DNA from: Bacillota bacterium
GTDB taxonomy: Bacteria > Bacillota_A > Clostridia > Lachnospirales > Lachnospiraceae
Reading direction: 5' to 3'
NCBI GenBank assembly: GCA_023443925.1
Contig: JAEZSL010000149.1
Location: forward strand, 1-14,208
DNA length: 14,208 nucleotides
The first letter of the stretch is position 1; every line of letters starts with the position of its first letter. Below the pieces are notes generated by a model. That model did no database searches, was not told the origin of the DNA, and saw only the letters and a list, made by a program, of their open reading frames with translations. Shown piece after piece: positions 6,631 through 13,768 of the stretch. The position numbers were made by a program, and so were the translations under genes.

Positions 6631-7284
6631 AAACTCCAGAAAAAACACCTTAATCCTGGCAGTTTCAACCGCAGTTATCTTACTGGGCTTTGGAATTACA
6701 GCTGAGAATACCTACAAGTTTCTGAAAGGCTTTTTCGCCTACCAAACCTATGAGAACCGGAAACCGCCTGTGGCTTATTCGTTAATAAATACCGGCGGAT
6801 CAAAAGTCAGGGACTCCCTCACAGAGAGTACAACATCCCAGCAAGAAAAAGACACGGCTTTATATCCTGTTCGTCCTGAAGAAGGGGAAGAAATCGGCCA
6901 GTTGGAAATACCAAAGCTCAATATTATTCTTCCGATCTACGAAGGTACCGATGAAGATGAATTAGACAAGGTGTCGGACATTTTGCAGATAGCGTGCTTC
7001 CCGGCGAAGACGATAATGCAGTACTTGCCGGGCATCGGAATACGGTATTTCGCAAGTTAGGGAAAATTGGAAAAGGCGACGCACTGATCGTCCGAACCTC
7101 TGCAGGAGAATTTATATACAAAGTTAAAAAAGTGAGGATTGTGGATAAGGATGACCGGACTGTAATCGTGCCAAAACCAGGTGCTACCCTGACCGTCAGT
7201 ACCTGCTATCCTTTTGAATATATCGGTCCCGCACCGGAACGTTATATACTGGTAGCTTATCTGGCCTCCGAAACTTTATATTGA
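6608..7284 (+). pseudogene. Class D sortase disrupted by a one-base deletion
   Basis: As read, the frame from ATG 6608 stops at 7058-7060 after 150 residues, while the catalytic half is intact in the next frame to TGA 7282-7284. Adding one A or G in AAGG at 6968-6971 joins the halves as DELDKGVGHFADSVLPGEDDNAVL... and gives a 225-residue protein of normal length. The N terminus has a membrane anchor (about residues 13-32) and then EIGQLEIPKLNIILPIYEGT, a sortase-fold opening. The catalytic residues all lie after the break: His in LAGHR (codon 7033-7035), Cys in STCYPF (7204-7206) and Arg in APERYIL (7240-7242). The truncated product would be inactive. The start overlaps the LPKTA gene, whose product is the expected substrate. 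A sequencing error is a real alternative; no slippery heptamer for programmed shifting is visible. Confidence 0.88.
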
Positions 7285-7447
7285 TTTTGGAGACTAGTTT
7301 AATGTAAATTTATATAGGATTAATTGCTAAGTATGAATATAAATATTAAACATTGTAAAATTAAACGCTCTGCCATATTATTAGTAATCTTACGCTAAAA
7401 ACAAGCTATAATATATTATTCGAAATACCAAATCATAACTTAAGCGC

Positions 7448-7525
7448 AAAACTGTCCCACTATATGGAGTCCTATGCCTTATCATTCAGGCAGCCGGCAT
7501 CCAAATATATGCGGGACAGTTTTTT
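7448..7525. terminator. Intrinsic terminator with a long stem-loop between converging genes
   Basis: AAAACTGTCCC (7448-7458) pairs perfectly with GGGACAGTTTT (7513-7523), and the T run extends to 7525. Inside the 54-base loop ATGCC/GGCAT (7474-7478 with 7496-7500) can form a second stem. It lies 160 bases after the sortase and 150 bases after the GH43 stop on the other strand, where it is followed by only four T. The plus-strand use is better supported. A TATAAT at 7407-7412 upstream raises the possibility of a short RNA ending here. The rest of 7285-7673 is AT-rich with no gene I can support. Confidence 0.8.
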
Positions 7526-7673
7526 ACTTACGCCACATAAAACATGATACCGTAAATAAGTCTTTATAGATTTTCTCTATTTTTTCAAACCTTTTTGATA
7601 TTTTATGATGTTTAACAAATCTTTTTAATAATATTTTCCGTATATATCATCAACCACGACTCCTATCTTCACC

Positions 7674-8621
7674 TTATGATTCCGATGGCATCTTTTTATA
7701 AGCTTTAAGCCTTTCATATTCATCCATCGTTATCGAAAGTATAGTTCCATGTTTATAACCATACGGAAAGGAAAAAGAACTGTCAGAACGAACAAAGTCT
7801 CCGGTTGACAGCTTGTCCGACAGAAACGGCACATATCCCTGTTCTTCTGCTGAGCATCCGTAATAATCCAACAGCAGGCACCATCGTCCATCTTCCAGTT
7901 CAACTGCCGTAGGTGCTTCATATTGTCCTGTCTGCAGCGGCTCCATGCACATATCAAATCTTTCAATCCTCTTATAGGGGCCAATTATATCTTCTGATTC
8001 TAAAAGGATGATCCTCTCAGGATTCTTTTCACTCTTTAGAAATAAATAATATTTCCCATCTTCCTCATACATTGCAGAATCTATTACTCCGCTGTCTTCT
8101 TTCCGGTAGAGCAGCTGAGGCCTTGTGAAATCTTTAAAATCACTGGTTCTGGAGTAGTAAATACCTTTGTCTGAAAACTTATTAGAACTGTGGGAAGAAG
8201 ACCAGTGAATAACATAGTCCTTATTACTCTTATCATAAATAATATCCGGTGCCCACAAACACCCAAAGTTATCATCACCCAGTTTAATCATACGCTGTTT
8301 AGACCAGTGGATTAAATCTTCCGACTCCCAAAGCACCAGACACTTGCTTCCGTTCCTGGATATTTCTTCCCATGAATGCTGATATTGATTTAACATGCCG
8401 TAAGCCAGGCTTAAATCGGTAGCTAATATAATGAACTTTCCTGCTTCGGTTCTGGTAATGGTAAAATCTCTTACCCCCTTATCCCCATAGTAACTCCAAA
8501 GAACAGGATTTCCGTTGTTTACTTCTTCCCAGTGAAAACCATCCTTGCTTATTCCAAAATAAACCTGCTCGCCGTCCGGTGTCCTCTTCTCTTTGAAATG
8601 TACAAATAAAAAAGCCTTCAT
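7674..8621 (-). CDS. Glycoside hydrolase family 43-like enzyme (cytoplasmic)
   Basis: This 315-residue protein is predicted to be a five-bladed beta-propeller glycosidase of the GH43 type, which mostly release arabinose or xylose from plant-derived oligosaccharides. Repeated blade patterns are visible (YFGISKDGFHWEEV, LWESEDLIHWSKQ, YYSRTSDFKDFTR, ILLESEDIIGPYKRI). Candidate active-site acids are Asp52 in VRDFTIT, Asp126 in LWAPDIIYD and Glu235 in YEAPTAVELEDGRW, with IDSAMYEEDGKYYLF (180-194) as another conserved blade. No signal peptide is present, so it would act on imported sugars. AAGAGG lies 7-10 bases upstream of the start. It has its own promoter and an unusual twin stem-loop leader, and lies downstream of the GH94 phosphorylase on the same strand. 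Exact substrate and subfamily are not determined. Confidence 0.75.
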   Translation of the reverse strand: MKAFLFVHFKEKRTPDGEQVYFGISKDGFHWEEVNNGNPVLWSYYGDKGVRDFTITRTEAGKFIILATDLSLAYGMLNQYQHSWEEISRNGSKCLVLWESEDLIHWSKQRMIKLGDDNFGCLWAPDIIYDKSNKDYVIHWSSSHSSNKFSDKGIYYSRTSDFKDFTRPQLLYRKEDSGVIDSAMYEEDGKYYLFLKSEKNPERIILLESEDIIGPYKRIERFDMCMEPLQTGQYEAPTAVELEDGRWCLLLDYYGCSAEEQGYVPFLSDKLSTGDFVRSDSSFSFPYGYKHGTILSITMDEYERLKAYKKMPSES

Positions 8622-8639
8622 TATCTTATCCTCTTTCCT

Positions 8640-8666
8640 GAATATTTAATCTTCGATTAAATATTC
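8640..8666. repeat. 12-bp inverted repeat directly upstream of the GH43 ribosome site
   Basis: GAATATTTAATC (8640-8651) and GATTAAATATTC (8655-8666) are perfect inverse copies around a 3-base spacer. The dyad lies in the leader, 18 bases from the start codon and next to the AGGAAAGAGG ribosome site. It could be a transcription-factor operator or an RNA hairpin controlling translation. Confidence 0.65.
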
Positions 8667-8677
8667 CATAATCAGTA

Positions 8678-8707
8678 GTTGAAAAAACAGCTTTTCGTTT
8701 TTTCAAC
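8678..8707. repeat. 11-bp inverted repeat in the GH43 leader
   Basis: GTTGAAAAAAC (8678-8688) and GTTTTTTCAAC (8697-8707) are perfect inverse copies around 8 bases. With the dyad at 8640-8666 this puts two strong stem-loops in a transcript leader of about 100 bases. On the minus strand it starts about 10 bases after the predicted transcription start. It is not followed by a T tract, so a simple terminator is unlikely. Confidence 0.6.
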
Positions 8708-8724
8708 CTATCCTTCCTGACAAT

Positions 8725-8753
8725 ATTATAAGCTTTATTACAGTGTAAGTTAA
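8725..8753 (-). promoter_or_regulatory. Promoter of the GH43 gene
   Basis: On the minus strand, TTAACT (8748-8753) and a perfect TATAAT (8725-8730) are spaced by 17 bases. Transcription would start near 8718, leaving a leader of about 97 bases that contains both inverted repeats. The rest of 8754-8912 holds an imperfect 17-bp dyad (8834-8850) and no gene I can support. Confidence 0.65.
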
Positions 8754-8912
8754 GGCTTGTGACCCGTCTTATATTATTATCCTTTAATACATTCTTATGT
8801 CATAATTAATTTTAACGTTTTTTGCCAGGATGTGGAATATAGTATACTCCGCATTATTTGACTTTTTTTCCGGAGTGAATGCATTGAATAAAGAATGGAA
8901 CTTTCTATGAAA

Positions 8913-8946
8913 GAAAAAACCGGTACAGCTGATATACTGTACCGGT
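8913..8946 (-). terminator. Intrinsic terminator of the GH94 phosphorylase gene
   Basis: ACCGGTACAG (8919-8928) and CTGTACCGGT (8937-8946) form a perfect 10-bp stem with an 8-base loop. On the minus strand it is followed by TTTTTTCTTTC. It lies 67 bases after the phosphorylase stop codon and separates that unit from the GH43 gene. Confidence 0.9.
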
Positions 8947-9012
8947 AAAGTGATAAAATAATTTCGATTATATAAGGCACTTAGTTCGAAATAAAAGATA
9001 TTTCATACTTGT

Positions 9013-11400
9013 TTAATTGCTTTCCGGAATTTTAACTGATATTCTATATACTTTACCAGCCTCCACTCCTTTTAATATGCCGTTATCAATTAACCTGCCG
9101 TCGGCATATACTTTGACAGCCTTAATGCCGGATTCTCTCCTGATCTCAATCTGAAGTTCTGCTTCCCTGAAATATCGGATTACAGAAGCTTCTCCCCAAT
9201 GGGAGGGCAGTTTCGGATCAATATGGATTCCCTCTTTCACTCCTTTTAAGCCGAACAGGCCATCGATGAGACAGCGGTAATACCAGGAAATAGTCCCCGT
9301 ATTAAATAAATGACTGGATCGTCCTGCCGTCCGGGGAAATTGCCTGTAAGCCCCACGATAATAATTTGGTATATATACGGGTAACTGGCCTCTTTGGATG
9401 ATATCCCCAATATCCGGACCCGGCAGCATCTTCCTTAAGAGGCGGTAGGCATTGTCATTCCGGCCTTTGGCATAAAGTGCATAGATATAAAAAGCAGAAG
9501 CATGATTATAAACCGCTCCGTTTTCCGCTGTACCTGGGTGCTTCTGGGTTACTCTTCCCACGTCCTCGCGCATGGCTGTATAGGAAGGTGCCAGTTTCTC
9601 CACTCCGTAGGGAATTTCCAGCAGTTCCGTCACGGATTTCATCAATTTCTCCTGTTTTTCTTCATCGGCGGCACCGCAAAGCAACGCCCATCCCTGGGGA
9701 TTGATAAAGATCCGTCCTTCCTTGTCGGTACTGATGCCAAACAAAACATTGTCATCGGTAATACCACGGGCATACCATTCACCGTCCCATAAATAGCGGT
9801 TGATCACTTCATTGAATTTTTCTGCTTCCAGACGGAATTCTTCTGCGGTGTCCGTATGTCCGCTCTGTTCACAAATATCTGACCAAATAAGAAATGCGTA
9901 AGCCGAGGCCATGGTAAGCCAGCCGGAAACACCTTTTCCTTTATATCCAACCATGTTCATAGGGTCACACCAGTCACCCTGATTAATATAATTAAGTCCC
10001 CTGTAATCCCTTTCACCGATGAGCCAGCGCATAGCCCGGTCGATATGCTCTTTCACCGGTACTTTTTCGGGTGAGTCTGCAAAAGGTACAAACTCTTCCA
10101 ATATGCTGTAATCGGAGGTTTCCTCCAGATAGGCACCGATACAGATCGGAAGCCACACACAGTGGTCTGTGTGAGGTACCTGGTTGATATACTTTAGTTC
10201 GGCATCCTCATGCAGAAGAATGCCGTCCGGCATAGCTCCGTTTTCATTCTGCTGGCTCAAGGCATGTAAAAAGGCTGCCCTTGCAATCTCCGGCTTAATA
10301 TAACCCATACCCATATTATCCTGCAGATAATTCCTGGTCTGGGGATCCGTAGTCAGCCGGTTAGTAATACCGTGGTAATATACCTGCCTAGGCAGCCAGT
10401 GATTCACAAAGTTATCCAGATCCTTATCCGGTGTATTAATATGGAGGCAGCCTTTGCCTTCTCCAATATAATCGGCATATTCCGATTTCGCAGCCTCAAA
10501 ACCATCTCTTCCGCCGCCATCCTGGCAAAGGAAATATTTATCCCGAACCGCTTCAATCTCTGCTTCGTCTTTTGCCGGCCCGAAAAGAAAACGGAAAGTA
10601 TTCTCTTCACCCGGTTTTAAATCAAGCTTATACTGAAGGACACCTACCGGCATTTCATACCTGGAATCTCCTTTTGATAAAGCATCTGCCTGTACTGCTT
10701 CCGGCAAATTTATTCCGCCTTCTCCTTCAAAAGCTTCCTGGCTAACTTCCCAGGAATACGGCTTTTGATCCGCCAGTAAATAGGTTTTGTCACTATATTC
10801 TTTTATCTTATAATAATCTATGTATTTCTGGTAAGGAGAAACTGAGGAACAGACGATTCCCTGTAAAGCCTCTTTATATTCGCCGGACTGGTTCATCCAG
10901 GACATATAACCCACCGTAAAATAGGGATAAATGCTGATTTTTCTGTTAATCTCCGAATGGTTTAGGATCTTGACCTGCCAAAGTTCTACCGCATCCTCTT
11001 TCGGTAAACTTAAGTTCATAACCACTTCAATATCCTTCCACTTTACCTTCCACAGGATATCATTTTTACCCACACAGAACCGGTAATCCTGCGGCAGCTT
11101 TCTGACGGGTTCATAAGGCGCTGAAAAAATCTCTCCGCTTGCTTCGTCTTTCACATAGACAAAACGTCCGGGATGATGGGCATAATATGGCTGTTCCGGC
11201 TGCATGAAGGTCTTAGCTTCCAGATTTGGACCATGAGAATACTTTGCCGGTTCCGGCTGCATAAACTGTGCCACTGTGTATCCCCGGCAGCTGGCCTGAA
11301 TCATCATCTTATTATTCCAGAGAAAGCCGGTTGCTTTCGGCAGGCTGGTGGGACTGGTCAGTTCATAATATTCATTATCTTCCGATGCACCTAACATCAT
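9013..11400 (-). CDS. GH94-family glycoside phosphorylase (cellobiose/cellobionate phosphorylase-like)
   Basis: This protein of about 795 residues is an inverting phosphorylase that splits a beta-linked disaccharide or oligosaccharide with phosphate, saving ATP. The layout is that of GH94: an N-terminal beta-sandwich (about 1-285), a linker helix region, an (alpha/alpha)6 barrel (about 325-735) and a short C-terminal beta domain. QGDWCDP (474-480) holds the expected general acid Asp479, the counterpart of the DWND motif of characterised members, followed by KGKGVSGW. A TGTISWYYR segment near residue 710 fits the phosphate-site region. No signal peptide. The promoter places the transcript start near 11433, so the longer frame from 11430 would have no ribosome site. 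AGAGG precedes the tandem ATGs at 11400 and 11397, the second being better spaced. Donor and acceptor are uncertain; cellobionate phosphorylase is a plausible subgroup but unproven. Confidence 0.85.
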   Translation of the reverse strand: MMLGASEDNEYYELTSPTSLPKATGFLWNNKMMIQASCRGYTVAQFMQPEPAKYSHGPNLEAKTFMQPEQPYYAHHPGRFVYVKDEASGEIFSAPYEPVRKLPQDYRFCVGKNDILWKVKWKDIEVVMNLSLPKEDAVELWQVKILNHSEINRKISIYPYFTVGYMSWMNQSGEYKEALQGIVCSSVSPYQKYIDYYKIKEYSDKTYLLADQKPYSWEVSQEAFEGEGGINLPEAVQADALSKGDSRYEMPVGVLQYKLDLKPGEENTFRFLFGPAKDEAEIEAVRDKYFLCQDGGGRDGFEAAKSEYADYIGEGKGCLHINTPDKDLDNFVNHWLPRQVYYHGITNRLTTDPQTRNYLQDNMGMGYIKPEIARAAFLHALSQQNENGAMPDGILLHEDAELKYINQVPHTDHCVWLPICIGAYLEETSDYSILEEFVPFADSPEKVPVKEHIDRAMRWLIGERDYRGLNYINQGDWCDPMNMVGYKGKGVSGWLTMASAYAFLIWSDICEQSGHTDTAEEFRLEAEKFNEVINRYLWDGEWYARGITDDNVLFGISTDKEGRIFINPQGWALLCGAADEEKQEKLMKSVTELLEIPYGVEKLAPSYTAMREDVGRVTQKHPGTAENGAVYNHASAFYIYALYAKGRNDNAYRLLRKMLPGPDIGDIIQRGQLPVYIPNYYRGAYRQFPRTAGRSSHLFNTGTISWYYRCLIDGLFGLKGVKEGIHIDPKLPSHWGEASVIRYFREAELQIEIRRESGIKAVKVYADGRLIDNGILKGVEAGKVYRISVKIPESN

Positions 11401-11439
11401 TCTACCTCTCTTCTTAGCAGTTTCATTCATTATATAACT

Positions 11440-11468
11440 ATTGTACTATATCGTAATTTATCAAACAA
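11440..11468 (-). promoter_or_regulatory. Promoter of the GH94 phosphorylase gene
   Basis: On the minus strand, TTGTTT (11463-11468) and TACAAT (11440-11445) are spaced by 17 bases. An 8-bp inverted repeat, AAAAAACA/TGTTTTTT (11470-11477 with 11486-11493), abuts the -35 element and may be a regulator site. The promoter position decides the start codon of the phosphorylase. Confidence 0.65.
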
Positions 11469-11609
11469 GAAAAAACAAACGCATCTGTTTTTTCCGTTTT
11501 CGAAACAAGGTTTTGCTCTAAATCAGGATTCATTCAGAACACAATAATCTTTCCAAAGTATTTATCCTTTTGCATGTTCATGTACCTCCAGTCTGGAAGG
11601 CTTTTTTCA

Positions 11610-11638
11610 TACAGGTAAGCTCTGAGAACTTTCCTGTA
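11610..11638. repeat. 29-bp imperfect dyad between TetR and GH94 genes
   Basis: TACAGGTAAGCTC and GAACTTTCCTGTA are inverse copies with 11 of 13 matches around TGA. Flanking T6 and A7 runs can extend the pairing, but no T tract follows on either strand in terminator position. An operator, perhaps for the nearby TetR protein, is a reasonable guess. Confidence 0.5.
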
Positions 11639-11639
11639 C

Positions 11640-11683
11640 AAAAAAATAAGGCTCTTTCAGATATGACTTCCAAAAGATGCCTT
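11640..11683 (-). terminator. Intrinsic terminator of the TetR gene
   Basis: On the minus strand AAGGC-AT-CTTT pairs with AAAG-A-GCCTT (11673-11683 with 11648-11657) and is followed by A and TTTTTTT (11640-11646). It lies about 36 bases after the TetR stop and separates this gene from the GH94 unit. Confidence 0.75.
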
Positions 11684-11718
11684 ATAATGCGGTTATTTTA
11701 ATGTTAATAACCATAATT

Positions 11719-12315
11719 CTATGATTTACTATGTATTTCCCGTATGATTATCTCCTTGCAGTACCCAAAGTACCGCTCTACGGAGAAAGCCTCCGAATCA
11801 ATCAGGTATTGGATTGTAGCCCCTTCCAGTAGGGATATGATTATACTTGCCAGCAATACCTGTTTTTCCTGATCAAAATGTGGTGCATAGGTTTCAATTA
11901 AACTTTTAAGTTCACTTCTCCAACCGTAAAAGGAGCGTTTGAATTCTTCTCTAAAATCCTCATCAAACCTGGACTGGATCCAAAAATCAATTTCTGCATA
12001 ATCATATTTGGGTTCTTCTTTTATAAATATCAATTTTTGCTTTATAAAAACGTCCAACTGATCTTCCAGAGTATTAAGAGAATCCTTTTTTGCCTGCTGC
12101 CTGATTTCGATACAGCGACCGGCAACTTTTTTCTGCGCACTTATCAGCAGGTCTTTTTTGGATTTATAGTAATAATGTAGATTGGACTGGTATACCCCTG
12201 CTTTTTCGGCTATGTTACGCATTCTTGTCTCACTGATGGTTTTTTCCTCGATGACATCAAGAACAGCCTGGATTATTTTTTCTTCCGTATGTTTGGATTT
12301 ATTGTTCACCTTCAT
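11719..12315 (-). CDS. TetR/AcrR-family transcriptional regulator
   Basis: This 198-residue protein is a ligand-responsive DNA-binding regulator. Residues about 10-57 form the TetR helix-turn-helix domain: KIIQAVLDVIEEK, then the turn and recognition helices RMRNIAEKAGVYQSNLHYYYKSKKDLL, with the usual YYYKSK motif. The C-terminal helices (about 60-195) are the variable ligand and dimerisation domain, too diverged to name a ligand. Length is normal. GGGAGGA lies 7 bases upstream of the start. It is transcribed as a single gene with its own terminator. Target genes are not evident from orientation. Nearby dyad sequences (11610-11638 and the repeats at 12452-12557) are candidate binding sites, so autoregulation or control of the GH94 gene are the simplest ideas. 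Confidence 0.88.
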   Translation of the reverse strand: MKVNNKSKHTEEKIIQAVLDVIEEKTISETRMRNIAEKAGVYQSNLHYYYKSKKDLLISAQKKVAGRCIEIRQQAKKDSLNTLEDQLDVFIKQKLIFIKEEPKYDYAEIDFWIQSRFDEDFREEFKRSFYGWRSELKSLIETYAPHFDQEKQVLLASIIISLLEGATIQYLIDSEAFSVERYFGYCKEIIIREIHSKS

Positions 12316-12405
12316 CGGTTTCCTCCCGCTTTCGTAAAGACGGCTTGCCGGATACCGGCCTTGTTAAAGCCTAACCTCGGTACATCCGTCGGCAAAGATG
12401 TATTA

Positions 12406-12434
12406 ATCTTACATCATTCCCCTGGTAATCGCAA
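12406..12434 (-). promoter_or_regulatory. Probable promoter of the TetR gene
   Basis: On the minus strand, TTGCGA (12429-12434) and TAAGAT (12406-12411) are spaced by 17 bases, each matching 4 of 6 consensus positions. It would give a leader of about 85 bases that includes the GCCGG-ATA-CCGGC dyad at 12347-12359. The tandem repeats begin just upstream of the -35. Confidence 0.45.
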
Positions 12435-12451
12435 GCAATACTTTCCAACCC

Positions 12452-12557
12452 CATCAAGTTACATAATTTCCAACATTATCAAGTACATACCTTCCACTCC
12501 TATCAAGTACATACTTTCTAATCCTATCAAGTACATACTTTCCACTCCTATCAAGTT
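12452..12557. repeat. 24-bp tandem repeat with an internal dyad, 4-5 copies
   Basis: Copies lie at 12452-12476 (25 bases, diverged), 12477-12500, 12501-12524, 12525-12548 and a partial at 12549-12557; a more degenerate copy may occupy 12427-12451. The shared pattern is TATCAAGTACATACTTTC followed by a variable six bases. Each of the best copies contains AAGTACATACTT (12505-12516, 12529-12540; one mismatch at 12481-12492), an inverted repeat of AAGTA and TACTT around CA. The copies are contiguous, so this is not a CRISPR array. The position upstream of the TetR promoter suggests repeated protein-binding sites. Confidence 0.85.
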
Positions 12558-12581
12558 ATGGGATCTATTTCCATGTACAAT

Positions 12582-12627
12582 TTAAAAACGGCTGAATACA
12601 GGTTATTATACCCCTCCTCAGCCGTTT
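12582..12627 (-). terminator. Intrinsic terminator of the BMP lipoprotein gene
   Basis: AAACGGCTGA (12586-12595) and TCAGCCGTTT (12618-12627) form a perfect 10-bp stem with a 22-base loop. On the minus strand it is followed by a T run (TTTTT in total), 49 bases after the lipoprotein stop codon. Confidence 0.85.
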
Positions 12628-12675
12628 ATCAGTATTATACGCATGACTATAACGAATTAATATAAAGGTGCGGCT

Positions 12676-13743
12676 TTATTTTATAAAGGTACCTGCCTTA
12701 ATCTGTTCAACAAGTTCCAGATATTTTGCCTGCACATCTGCCGGAACGGCATCGCTGAAAGTTCCGACACTTAAGCTGCCGTTGGATAAGTCACCGTAAA
12801 TGGTTTTATTTCCGTAAGAAGCCTTCTTTAAATCCTCCATGCAGATTTTTAACATAGCCGCATTATCTGTAACCACACTGCCAATAATTACGGCAGATTC
12901 CTGGGAAGCCAGCAAGTCACTGGGCTGTCCGATATCATAACGGTTTTCATAATTTGAAAGAGCCTCTCTTGCACCGGAATCAACCGCACTGGCATCGCCG
13001 AACATTACATCCACATCATTCATGGTAACCATGGAATCCGCAAGTTCTTTACCCTTTGCCGAGTCGGAGAAGGAACCGGCATAAGCGGAATATACGTTAA
13101 TATCCGGGTTTACCGATTTTGCCGCCGCTTCATAAGACGCCAGCTTCTCTTTTGTCGTATCCAATTCCATACCGCCTATAAAACCAATACTGCCGGTTTT
13201 GCTCATAAGACCGGCAAGAGCTCCGGCCATATAACCGATCTGTTTTGCATCCGGCAGAATGGATACGATATTAGCGGTTTCAACCGTACCGTTTAGTAAT
13301 GCAAATTTCACATCGGGGTAATCCTGGGCAACTTCTTTAACGGCATCGGTATACTGGTTACCGGGTGCAAAGATTAAATTAATGCCTAAATCACAATAAC
13401 TGCGGATACTGGATGAAAAATCAGCGGTTGCCAGGTTATCCGTATACTGTGTTTCGAAGCCGCTTTCTTCTGCTGCTTTCACCATGGCATTATAACATGC
13501 CGCACCCCAGCCGCCGTCCGATATGGAAGAATCCAGTATCATGGCAACCTTGTAGGATTTTTCTTCCGTACTGCCGGCAGAGGCCGTATCAGCCGTATCG
13601 GCGGAAGTCTGCGTTTCGGCGGTATCCACTCCTTTTGTATCTTCGGATGTACTGCCGCTTGATGAAGTTTTTGCCGTACCGCATCCAACCAGTCCCAAAA
13701 CCATGACAAATGTTAAGATAAGTGCTAAAAGTTTGTTTTTCAT
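12676..13743 (-). CDS. BMP-family (PnrA-like) ABC transporter substrate-binding lipoprotein
   Basis: This 355-residue protein is the extracellular binding component of an ABC importer; characterised relatives bind nucleosides, and others riboflavin or similar compounds. Residues 1-21 are a lipoprotein signal peptide ending in the lipobox LVGC, with Cys21 the lipidated residue. Residues 22-62 are a flexible Ser/Thr/Asp/Ala-rich linker. Residues 63-355 are a type-1 periplasmic-binding fold beginning YKVAMILDSSISDGGWGAACYNAM, with INLIFAPGNQYTDAV, IGYMAGALAGLMSKTGSIGFIGG and DVMFGDASAVDSGA as family segments. AAGGAGG lies 7-8 bases upstream of the start, a very strong ribosome site suited to a highly expressed binding protein. 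It follows the permease gene after 93 bases in the same direction and ends at a terminator, so it is the last gene of the operon. The ligand is inferred from family only. Confidence 0.9.
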   Translation of the reverse strand: MKNKLLALILTFVMVLGLVGCGTAKTSSSGSTSEDTKGVDTAETQTSADTADTASAGSTEEKSYKVAMILDSSISDGGWGAACYNAMVKAAEESGFETQYTDNLATADFSSSIRSYCDLGINLIFAPGNQYTDAVKEVAQDYPDVKFALLNGTVETANIVSILPDAKQIGYMAGALAGLMSKTGSIGFIGGMELDTTKEKLASYEAAAKSVNPDINVYSAYAGSFSDSAKGKELADSMVTMNDVDVMFGDASAVDSGAREALSNYENRYDIGQPSDLLASQESAVIIGSVVTDNAAMLKICMEDLKKASYGNKTIYGDLSNGSLSVGTFSDAVPADVQAKYLELVEQIKAGTFIK

Positions 13744-13768
13744 AATAATCCTCCTTCATTTGGGTGCT

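Noticed and set aside
6958..6980. Programmed ribosomal frameshift as the explanation of the split sortase
   Set aside because: No slippery X-XXY-YYZ heptamer or obvious downstream stimulator is present at the junction, and sortases are not known to use one.
8646..8702. Upstream reading frame (TTG start) through both stem-loops of the GH43 leader
   Set aside because: The start is TTG and the coding sense of the product is poor. The perfect dyads explain the sequence better than a peptide does.
8795..8980. 61-codon minus-strand frame
   Set aside because: It runs through the GH94 terminator stem and has no ribosome site.
11401..11430. Longer N terminus of the GH94 phosphorylase starting at 11430
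   Set aside because: The predicted transcript starts only about 3 bases upstream and there is no ribosome site, while AGAGG precedes the ATGs at 11400 and 11397.
12452..12557. CRISPR array
   Set aside because: Copies are directly contiguous with no spacers and no cas genes are present.
12289..12585. Plus-strand frame with 8-residue repeats
   Set aside because: The repeats come from the 24-bp DNA repeat being a multiple of three. There is no ribosome site and the frame overlaps the TetR start antisense.
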